The position numbers and the translations under genes are program-made. A stretch of 49,294 nt of DNA from an uncultured Prevotella sp. (GTDB lineage Bacteria > Bacteroidota > Bacteroidia > Bacteroidales > Bacteroidaceae): positions 1 to 49,294 of the forward strand of contig CAJOQT010000042.1 in the NCBI GenBank assembly GCA_905236875.1. The letters run 5' to 3'. Position 1 is the stretch's first letter, and each line of letters begins with the position of its first letter. The notes beneath the pieces are model-generated. The model was not told where the DNA came from, ran no database searches, and saw nothing but the letters and a program-made list of their open reading frames with translations. This document shows, piece after piece, positions 43,801 through 49,294 of the stretch.

Positions 43801-45177
43801 GATATTTGGGTGCGTATATTGGGAAGAAATGTCGATGTTATGGTACTGGTAACCCTGAAAATCCAGATGTGAAATAGTGCCATTGGCGTTAATTTCGGGT
43901 GTCTGGCCAGCTGGTAGCCGTCCGTCGAAGTCTATGTTCATGGCCGTTTCACCGAATTTCTCATCGGCAAACAGGCGATTCAGTTGAATGCCGTCACTCT
44001 CTACATGTCCTTGAAAAGCGTGGTGCTCGTTCATGTCGATGTTTATCTTGAAAGAGCCGATCTCCGATACTGCCTGCGCCTCGGCATTGAAAGTGTTGTC
44101 CAAACCTTCTGCCTTACCTGTCAGACTGATGCTACCCAGACGAGTGACCATTTCAGGGATATCGGCTTTGCCTTGCAGCCGTTCACGAACAAACGCTATA
44201 TTGCCTGACGAGAGGGCCATCTTGTCCAAATGAACCTGCCAGGCAGGGTGGTCGTTCCAGTGGTGTAGATAGCCGTTGACAAGGATGTCAATGTTGCCAT
44301 CGGGTGTATTGAGCTGTAGGTGATGAATGTCGATGCTGTTGTCCGTCCCGCTAAAGGAAGACCGCAGGTTGACTTGGTTAGAAAGAGATTGAATGTCAGG
44401 TATAAAACTCGTTAGGTCACTAGTTGTTATGCTCGCGTCGTCAATGCTTCCCCGATAGTGAAGCGAGCCGGGCTGCAGCTTGCCTTCGTGGAATTGATAG
44501 CGAGCTGTAACGTCGCCCAACGTGAGGTTGGAGTGGGGTAGCTGGAGCACGAAATCCTGAATGTCGGCCTGTCGCGGCGAAGCCTCTACATGCATGGTCA
44601 ACAGATGGACATTCAAACCCGACTGTTCGTTGAACGACAACTTTTTCACCGTCAGGTTGAGCGAGTCTTCCTTCAGTGCCTTGAGCACCAAATGGGCACT
44701 GATGTCAGAGAATCTCAGGTGGTCGGGATTCAGTCTGCCGTTAGCCTCTGGTGCGTTCAACTGGTCGTACCGTATGCTGCTGTGACGCATGATGAGTGAG
44801 TTGATACGCAGGTCGAGAGGGGTTTCGCTCGTGTCGTCCGAAGCCAGCGAGTCGAGCACGAACTGATAGTTGGGCTTTGCTCCCATACTGTCACGATAAA
44901 GCGTCAGATGGGCTCCGAAAATCTGTGCCGTAGAGATGGAGATACGTCCTTTGGTAAGCGGTAGCAAGTCAATCTTGGCAGACAGGCGCGAAGCCTTCAT
45001 CATCTCCTGTTGTCGCTGGTCGAGGATGATTACGTCGTCAATGATGATGCGATTGAGAAACCCCATATCAACACGCCCCACACTTACCTGTGTGCCCAGC
45101 TTGTCGGACAACGCTACGGCTACACGTGAGCCAAGAAAGCGTTGGGCTGGGGGGAGGTGTATGAGTGTCATCAGCAA
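40831..45177 (-). CDS. tamB: TamB-family translocation and assembly module protein
   Basis: A protein of 1448 or more residues with the layout of TamB: an N-terminal membrane anchor, a very long run of beta repeats (asymmetric AsmA-like groove), and the C-terminal DUF490-type domain ending FGYRDRTTT, FDVQYLLTPSGSISIKMYN. TamB links the inner membrane to the outer-membrane assembly machinery and helps move lipids and insert proteins. The start is uncertain. Frame is open for 22 codons upstream of the TTG at 45177 and encodes the missing half of the anchor (KFKRITSGIVWTVLGLYILL), but no ATG, GTG or other TTG lies there before a TAA at 45244-45246. Confidence 0.88.
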   Translation of the reverse strand: MLMTLIHLPPAQRFLGSRVAVALSDKLGTQVSVGRVDMGFLNRIIIDDVIILDQRQQEMMKASRLSAKIDLLPLTKGRISISTAQIFGAHLTLYRDSMGAKPNYQFVLDSLASDDTSETPLDLRINSLIMRHSSIRYDQLNAPEANGRLNPDHLRFSDISAHLVLKALKEDSLNLTVKKLSFNEQSGLNVHLLTMHVEASPRQADIQDFVLQLPHSNLTLGDVTARYQFHEGKLQPGSLHYRGSIDDASITTSDLTSFIPDIQSLSNQVNLRSSFSGTDNSIDIHHLQLNTPDGNIDILVNGYLHHWNDHPAWQVHLDKMALSSGNIAFVRERLQGKADIPEMVTRLGSISLTGKAEGLDNTFNAEAQAVSEIGSFKINIDMNEHHAFQGHVESDGIQLNRLFADEKFGETAMNIDFDGRLPAGQTPEINANGTISHLDFQGYQYHNIDISSQYTHPNISGSLTIDDPNIKLTLDGQMTGKGKAKFIRLDANISDFRPALLNLTRQWDDATFSADISADFDASNLNDATGTIDISHLNMTSTNGNYHLKNLILTSGYDDQNQHFLVLKSDFATMLLKGYFDYATLPQSLANLVGDYLPTLPGLPPIRPTDNDFAFQVELFRSDWLNQLTDISLKLEEPLMLSGFINDRQQSVSIMGSCPAFTYDGGQYTNAALHVGNVTDTLRCAIDIVKHMDDGIPLSLSLRAGAADNRLNASFNWDNHAENRMSGTLNTASHFFLAPDGQHTGIINVLPSQLTVQNSLWQVSPAEIIYAKNNVTVSDFSIKHGQQHITVNGRASKSPADSITVDLVDVDVEYVLNLVNFHSVDFGGMASGTAYVSSLFDNPQAEADLTVRDFLFEHGRMGVLKAKAQWDNEKKTIDIDAIANNGPASMTLVSGYIDPSSPGYIDLDIKAIDSPIEFARSFTDSFADRVEGQAQGGVRLYGPLDNINMTGLIVINGELDVRQLNTTYALRSDTIIFIPDDIEIHRCAIYDRDGHKAVVNGYLHHQHLTRMTFDLNIEAENLLAYDFHDFGSDTFYGTVYGTGQVTIQGRPGRVTFDIDVTPEANSTFVYNVSMPDAITNQEFIQWGSLQSSTEGDTNARTSNEASTNIYLNFIIRCTPDATVRLLMDAKTADYITLHGDGTLRASYYNKGSFQMFGTYTVSDGTYDMTIQELIKKSFNFQEGGTIVFGGAPFDAQLNLQAMHTVNGVSLSDLNVGRSFSNNTVRVNCLMNIGGRAQSPQVDFDLTMPTVSADEQQMVRSVINGQQEMNQQVLYLLGIGRFYPQTGNNATAEGQTQQSQTSLAMQSLLSGTISSQLNALLKNVVNNNKWNFGANISTGDEGWNNAEYEGLISGRLLNNRLLLNGQFGYRDRTTTATTSFIGDFDVQYLLTPSGSISIKMYNQTNDRYFTRSSLNTQGLGFILKKDFSSLPDLFGIHRRDSTTHIPPNE

Positions 45178-45255
45178 TATGTAAAGACCAAGGACGGTCC
45201 AGACAATACCGCTTGTTATTCGCTTAAATTTCTCGATATGCTCTTAATTTTGATA

Positions 45256-45287
45256 CAAAATTACATATTTTTCTTGGCATGACCACA
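45256..45287 (-). promoter_or_regulatory. Promoter of tamB
   Basis: On the minus strand TAATTTTG (45256-45263) is a perfect -7 box, with TGTG (45284-45287) 20 bases upstream as a one-mismatch -33 box. Transcription would begin near 45249, very close to the open frame that must contain the start. Confidence 0.6.
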
Positions 45288-45304
45288 TATTTTATCGTTT
45301 TTTC

Positions 45305-45335
45305 TTTCTATTCTCTCGTTTTTTGTGTAATTTTG
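45305..45335 (+). promoter_or_regulatory. Promoter of the nqr operon
   Basis: TTTC (45305-45308), a 19-base spacer and TAATTTTG (45328-45335) fit the consensus with one mismatch. The leader to the nqrA ATG is about 33 bases. Confidence 0.65.
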
Positions 45336-45375
45336 CGGCTGCAACGTTCATTGCATTCATCAAATAATACAAAAT

Positions 45376-46719
45376 ATGGCAAATGTAATCAAGTTACGAA
45401 AAGGCTTGGACATTAACCTGAAAGGTAAGGCTGAGGAGAAGAAAATCCAGTTGAAGTCGAACGGAAAGTACGCTTTGGTTCCCGATGACTTCGAAGGAGT
45501 CGTTCCCAAAGTCGTTGTCAAAGAAGGTGATAAAGTTCTGGCTGGTGACGCTTTATTCGTCAACAAGAACTACCCGACTGTCAAGTTTGCCTCTCCCGTC
45601 AGCGGTACTGTTGCCGCTGTAGAGCGAGGAGACAGAAGAAAGGTGCTCAGCATACGGGTAGATGCTGATGCAAAACAGGAGTACAAGGACTTTGGAGTGA
45701 AAGACGTCGCCAAAATGAGCGGTGACGATGTCAAGGCGCTGTTGCTGGATGCCGGACTTTTCGGCTATATCAACCAGTTGCCCTATGCAGTTTCCACTAA
45801 TCCTGATACGACACCGAAGGCTATCTTCGTCTCGGCTCTTCGCGACAAGCCGCTGGCAGCTAACTTCGATTTCGAGTTGAAGGGACAAGAGAAGGACTTC
45901 CAGGCGGGTCTGACGGCTCTCTCGAAGATGGCGAAGACTTATCTTGGCGTTGGCCTGCATTCTTCGATGGAGAACTACAGGGACGTCGAGGTCAACGTGT
46001 TCGACGGCAAGTGCCCGGCTGGAAATGTCGGTGTTCAGGTAAACCACATTGATCCGGTGAACAAAGGTGAGGTGGTATGGACTATCGGCGACCCGACAGT
46101 TGTGCTGTTCATTGGACGACTGCTGAATACGGGTAGGGTAAACCTGACCCGTACTGTGGCTTTGGCAGGCAGCGAGGTCAATAGTCCTGCATACGCTGAC
46201 ATGCTCGTGGGACAGGAGATCGCTACACTCGTCAGCAACAGTTATGATGCAGACCGTTCCGTTCGCATCATCAACGGAAATCCGCTGACTGGCCGGCCTA
46301 CTACAAAGGACGGTTTCCTGGGTGCCCACACATCAGAAATCACCATCATCCCAGAAGGTGATGACAACGACGAGATGTTTGGCTGGATCATGCCGCGCTT
46401 CAAGCAGTTCTCGTCGAACCGCAGCTACTTTTCCTGGCTGTGTGGCAGGAAACAGTATGCGCTGGATGCCCGTGTGAAGGGTGGTGAGCGCCATATCATC
46501 ATGAGTGGCGAGTACGACAAGGTATTGCCGATGGACATCTATGGCGAGTATCTCATCAAGGCGATCATTGCCGGCGACATCGACCGTCAGGAAGCGCTGG
46601 GTATCTACGAGGTAAGTCCCGAGGATTTCGCACTGGCTGAGTTTGTCGATTCCTCCAAGTTAGAATTACAACGCATTGTTCGTGAGGGCCTAACCATCCT
46701 CCGAAAGGAGAATGCTTAA
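45376..46719 (+). CDS. nqrA: Na+-translocating NADH:quinone reductase subunit A
   Basis: A 447-residue peripheral subunit of the Na+-NQR complex, which oxidises NADH, reduces quinone and pumps Na+. The N-terminal IKLRKGLDINLKG, VVKEGDKVLAGD and ASPVSGTVAAVERGDRR are biotinyl/RnfC-like features of NqrA. The length matches the family. It is the first gene of an operon in the standard order A-B-C-D-E. Its stop codon lies within AATGTTC heptamers that run up to the nqrB ATG. Confidence 0.95.
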   Translation: MANVIKLRKGLDINLKGKAEEKKIQLKSNGKYALVPDDFEGVVPKVVVKEGDKVLAGDALFVNKNYPTVKFASPVSGTVAAVERGDRRKVLSIRVDADAKQEYKDFGVKDVAKMSGDDVKALLLDAGLFGYINQLPYAVSTNPDTTPKAIFVSALRDKPLAANFDFELKGQEKDFQAGLTALSKMAKTYLGVGLHSSMENYRDVEVNVFDGKCPAGNVGVQVNHIDPVNKGEVVWTIGDPTVVLFIGRLLNTGRVNLTRTVALAGSEVNSPAYADMLVGQEIATLVSNSYDADRSVRIINGNPLTGRPTTKDGFLGAHTSEITIIPEGDDNDEMFGWIMPRFKQFSSNRSYFSWLCGRKQYALDARVKGGERHIIMSGEYDKVLPMDIYGEYLIKAIIAGDIDRQEALGIYEVSPEDFALAEFVDSSKLELQRIVREGLTILRKENA

Positions 46720-46752
46720 TGTTCAATGTTCAATGTTCAATGTTCAATAAAT
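46718..46752 (+). repeat. Heptamer repeat across the nqrA/nqrB junction
   Basis: Four exact AATGTTC units (46718-46745) and one AATAAAT (46746-46752) begin inside the nqrA stop codon and end directly at the nqrB ATG (46753). Confidence 0.88.
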
Positions 46753-47910
46753 ATGAAAGCATTACGAAATTATCTCAATAAGATTAAGCCGAACTTCGAG
46801 GAGGGTGGCAAGCTTCATGCCTTCCGTTCGGTATTTGATGGCTTTGAGACTTTCCTCTACGTGCCTCACGACACGGCGAAGGCAGGTGGCGTCAATATTC
46901 ACGACGCTATCGACTCGAAGCGTATTATGAGTATTGTTGTCATCGCCCTGATGCCTGCCATGCTGTTCGGTATGTACAATATCGGCTATCAGAACTATCT
47001 CGCTGCCGGCACCCTTGAGAGCGCTGGTTTCTGGGAGATATTCTTCTATGGCTTCCTGGCAGTACTTCCTAAGATTCTCGTTAGCTATATTGTTGGTCTG
47101 GGCATTGAGTTTGCCTGGGCACAATGGAAGGGCGAGGAGATTCAGGAGGGTTATCTCGTATCGGGTATCCTCATCCCCTTGATTATTCCTATTGGCTGTC
47201 CGCTCTGGATGCTGGCTCTGGCCTGTGCCTTCAGCGTGATTTTCTGTAAGGAGATCTTCGGTGGTACGGGTATGAATATCTTCAACCCCGCTATCGCAGC
47301 CCGTATGTTCCTGTTCTTCGCCTATCCCTCAGTGATGACTGGTGATAAGGTATGGGTATCACAGGATAGTATCTTCGGACTGGGTAACACATTGGCCGAT
47401 GGCTTCACAGCGGCAACACCGCTTGGACAGATAGGACAGGGTATTGCTCCCGACGCCAGCATTACGGATATGGTGTTCGGCTTCATTCCTGGTTCTATCG
47501 GTGAGACTTCCATCATCGCCATTGCCATCGGTGCTGTCATCCTGTTGTGGACGGGTATCGCTTCTTGGCGTACAATGTTGAGCGTGTTTGTGGGTGGTGC
47601 CGTTTTGGCATTTATTTTCCAGAGCACGGGTTCTTCTATGGAATGGTGGCACCACTTCGTCATGGGTGGCTTTGCCTTCGGTGCAGTATTTATGGCTACT
47701 GACCCTGTTACTTCGTGCCGTACGACGACAGGTCAGTACATCTATGGTTTCCTCATCGGAGCGATGGCTATCATCATCCGTGTGATGAATGCCGGTTATC
47801 CTGAGGGTATGATGCTCGCCATCTTCTTTGGTAATATGTTTGCTCCCACCATCGATCATTTCGTAGTGGCACGGGACATTAATAAGCGCGCGAAAAGAAT
47901 TAAGAATTAA
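46753..47910 (+). CDS. nqrB: Na+-translocating NADH:quinone reductase subunit B
   Basis: A 385-residue integral membrane subunit with about ten helices. It carries a covalent FMN on a threonine; DGFTAATPL corresponds to the family's SGAT-type attachment site, so the second Thr of that motif is the likely residue. NIFNPAIAARM and FMATDPVTSCRTTTGQ are also typical. I chose the ATG at 46753 (MKALRNYLNKIKPNF) because an upstream ATG at 46726 lies within the heptamer repeat. The last codons (RAKRIKN) are partly encoded by the next heptamer repeat. Confidence 0.95.
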   Translation: MKALRNYLNKIKPNFEEGGKLHAFRSVFDGFETFLYVPHDTAKAGGVNIHDAIDSKRIMSIVVIALMPAMLFGMYNIGYQNYLAAGTLESAGFWEIFFYGFLAVLPKILVSYIVGLGIEFAWAQWKGEEIQEGYLVSGILIPLIIPIGCPLWMLALACAFSVIFCKEIFGGTGMNIFNPAIAARMFLFFAYPSVMTGDKVWVSQDSIFGLGNTLADGFTAATPLGQIGQGIAPDASITDMVFGFIPGSIGETSIIAIAIGAVILLWTGIASWRTMLSVFVGGAVLAFIFQSTGSSMEWWHHFVMGGFAFGAVFMATDPVTSCRTTTGQYIYGFLIGAMAIIIRVMNAGYPEGMMLAIFFGNMFAPTIDHFVVARDINKRAKRIKN

Positions 47911-47929
47911 GCATTAAGAGTTAAGCATT
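47895..47929 (+). repeat. Heptamer repeat across the nqrB/nqrC junction
   Basis: Five units (AAGAATT, AAGAATT, AAGCATT, AAGAGTT, AAGCATT) start in the last nqrB codons, include its stop and end directly at the nqrC ATG at 47930. Confidence 0.88.
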
Positions 47930-48631
47930 ATGAAATTAAATACGAATTCTAACGCGTACATTATTATATATAGCGCGATACTCGTGGTCATCGTGGCCTT
48001 CCTGCTGGCATTCGTCTATCAGGCGCTGAAACCCATGCAGGACAGAAACGTGGAACTCGACACCCAGAAGCAGATTCTTTACTCACTCAACATTCGTGAT
48101 CTTGACGGTGCTGCGGCTGAGGCCAAGTACAAGGAGGTCGTGAAGGAAGAGGGAGAGATTGATGGTCAGAAGTATTATTCTTGCGAAATCAATGGCGAGA
48201 ATATCCTTGTTGTTTCCCTGAAAGGTATGGGTCTTTGGGGCGGCATAAGTGGCTATATTTCCATTCATGGTGATGAAGACCCCGTTGTCTATGGTGCTTA
48301 TTTCGACCATGAAAGTGAGACTGCTGGTCTGGGTGCAGAGATCAAGGACTCTCAGGAGTGGCAGGAGAAATTCATTGGCAAGAAGGTCTTTGTTGACCCT
48401 TCTGATGGTAGCAAAGTGGCCCTCTCGGTAGTGAAGGAAGTGAAAGACCCCACGACGCAGGTTGACTGTGTGACGGGTGCTACCTTGACCTCTAATGGTG
48501 TGAACGATATGATTAAGGTTGGTTTGAAGGATGCAGGAAAGCGCTTTGTGCAACTATTCGTAAAGATGAAGTGTACGAAGGATGCACCTGCAGACTCTAC
48601 AGCTGTTGAACCTAAAGCAGAGGAGGAGTAA
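47930..48631 (+). CDS. nqrC: Na+-translocating NADH:quinone reductase subunit C
   Basis: A 233-residue subunit with one N-terminal membrane helix (AYIIIYSAILVVIVAFLLAF) and a periplasmic FMN-binding domain. The covalent FMN attachment motif is CVTGATLTS, with the Thr after Ala as the expected link. GMGLWGGISGYISI and EIKDSQEWQEKFIGK fit the family. An acidic tail ends the protein. Its ATG directly follows the heptamer repeat; nqrD starts 3 bases after its stop. Confidence 0.95.
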   Translation: MKLNTNSNAYIIIYSAILVVIVAFLLAFVYQALKPMQDRNVELDTQKQILYSLNIRDLDGAAAEAKYKEVVKEEGEIDGQKYYSCEINGENILVVSLKGMGLWGGISGYISIHGDEDPVVYGAYFDHESETAGLGAEIKDSQEWQEKFIGKKVFVDPSDGSKVALSVVKEVKDPTTQVDCVTGATLTSNGVNDMIKVGLKDAGKRFVQLFVKMKCTKDAPADSTAVEPKAEEE

Positions 48632-48634
48632 ACT

Positions 48635-49258
48635 ATGGCATTATTCAGTAAACAAAATAGGGAGGTTTTCACTAACCCGTTGAACCTCGACCACCCGATT
48701 CTCGGACAGGTATTGGGTATTTGTTCGGCACTGGCCGTCACAGCGCAGCTGAAGCCAGCCATCGTGATGGGACTTGCCGTAACAGTAATCACTGCTTTTG
48801 CGAATGTGATTATCTCTATTATTCGCAATACCATTCCTAACCGCATCCGTATCGTGGTGCAGTTGGTGGTTGTGGCTGCTCTCGTAACTATCGTCTCTCA
48901 GATTCTGAAGGCTTTCGCCTACGACGTCAGTGTTCAACTCTCTGTGTATGTCGGTTTGATTATCACTAACTGTATTCTGATGGGGCGTCTGGAGGCGTTC
49001 GCCATGCAGAACAAGCCTTGGCCCTCGTTCCTCGATGGTGTGGGTAACGGACTTGGCTACGCCATGATTCTCATCATCGTGGGTGCTCTGCGTGAGTTCC
49101 TTGGACGCGGCTCGTTGCTGGGCTTTGAGATTCTTCCCAAGGGCTTCTACGACTTTGGCTATGTGAACAACGGTATGATGACGATGCCTGCTATGGCACT
49201 CATCCTTGTTGGTTGTGTGATTTGGGTACATCGTGCATATTTTTATAAGGAGAAGTAA
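48635..49258 (+). CDS. nqrD: Na+-translocating NADH:quinone reductase subunit D
   Basis: A 207-residue integral membrane subunit with six helices, part of the NqrD/E pair that shapes the ion path. NPLNLDHPILGQVLGICSALAVT (given in part), VGLIITNCILMGRLEAFAM, FLDGVGNGLGYAMIL and REFLGRGSL are conserved family segments. The length is as usual. It lies 3 bases after nqrC and 3 bases before nqrE. Confidence 0.95.
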   Translation: MALFSKQNREVFTNPLNLDHPILGQVLGICSALAVTAQLKPAIVMGLAVTVITAFANVIISIIRNTIPNRIRIVVQLVVVAALVTIVSQILKAFAYDVSVQLSVYVGLIITNCILMGRLEAFAMQNKPWPSFLDGVGNGLGYAMILIIVGALREFLGRGSLLGFEILPKGFYDFGYVNNGMMTMPAMALILVGCVIWVHRAYFYKEK

Positions 49259-49261
49259 GTT

Positions 49262-49294
49262 ATGGAACACGCAATATCATTACTGTTTAGGTCC
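49262..49294 (+). CDS. nqrE: Na+-translocating NADH:quinone reductase subunit E, N-terminal fragment
   Basis: Eleven codons (MEHAISLLFRS) follow nqrD after 3 bases and are cut by the window edge. The start MEH-ISLL--RS is typical of NqrE, and the operon order supports it. nqrF is expected beyond. Confidence 0.85.
   Translation, partial: MEHAISLLFRS

Noticed and set aside
46718..46752. Heptamer array as a CRISPR or transposon end
   Set aside because: The units have no spacers, no flanking duplication and no terminal inverted repeats.

Overview
This window is chromosomal DNA of a member of the Bacteroidales, most likely Prevotella or a close relative. The evidence is Bacteroidetes-type promoters (TTTG, 19-21 bases, TAnnTTTG) ahead of many genes, no clear Shine-Dalgarno sites, a SusD-family lipoprotein, Omp28-family proteins, C-terminal tails resembling type IX secretion signals, a mannan-utilisation locus, TamB, and a Na+-NQR operon cut by the right edge. 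The genus is inference. No rRNA, tRNA, CRISPR array, transposase or phage gene was seen.

Layout. 1-3.7 kb: an MntA/HepT toxin-antitoxin pair (minus), the dipeptidase gene pepD (plus) and hemW (minus). 3.8-9.6 kb: an EF-G paralogue that lacks key GTPase residues, an OmpA-domain envelope protein and htpG, the last two converging on a perfect 20-bp inverted repeat. 9.7-18 kb: an envelope redox cluster (TlpA-like thioredoxin, beta-barrel protein, three Omp28-type CxxC proteins), then a SusD lipoprotein with no SusC. 18.2-21.4 kb (minus): a secreted GH13 amylase and an HExxH protein.

21.4-31.1 kb (minus) is the most unusual region. It is a nine-gene signalling cassette: a MORN-repeat Ser/Thr kinase, a secreted beta-repeat protein, a PP2C phosphatase, a zinc-ribbon/FHA protein, a secreted caspase-like protease with an EF-hand loop, two paralogous glycine-zipper membrane proteins with His-rich and EF-hand segments, an FHA membrane protein with a zinc ribbon, and a LytTR regulator. 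Two strong promoters divide it into a regulator/FHA unit and a seven-gene unit. The predicted topology links cytoplasmic phospho-signalling (kinase, phosphatase, FHA) to periplasmic Ca2+-binding and caspase-like parts. The function is unknown to me.

31.2-33.8 kb holds ligA and a Nudix hydrolase. 33.9-40.7 kb is a mannan locus: GH5 and GH26 mannanase lipoproteins, a CE7-type esterase, a GPH-family transporter and a cellobiose 2-epimerase-like protein. Between GH26 and the transporter is a roughly 140-base relic that looks like a GH130 mannosylglucose phosphorylase, the enzyme expected there. 40.8-49.3 kb carries tamB (minus) and nqrABCD with the start of nqrE (plus).

A second theme runs across the window: short degenerate tandem repeats with 7-9 base units. 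At four operon junctions they run over the upstream stop codon and end at or near the next start. At others they lie in frame inside genes (ligA, the esterase, the amylase, the HExxH gene, the epimerase) or encode signal-peptide cores. A separate GC-rich palindromic element of about 72 bases sits in frame in hemW and in the zinc finger of ligA.
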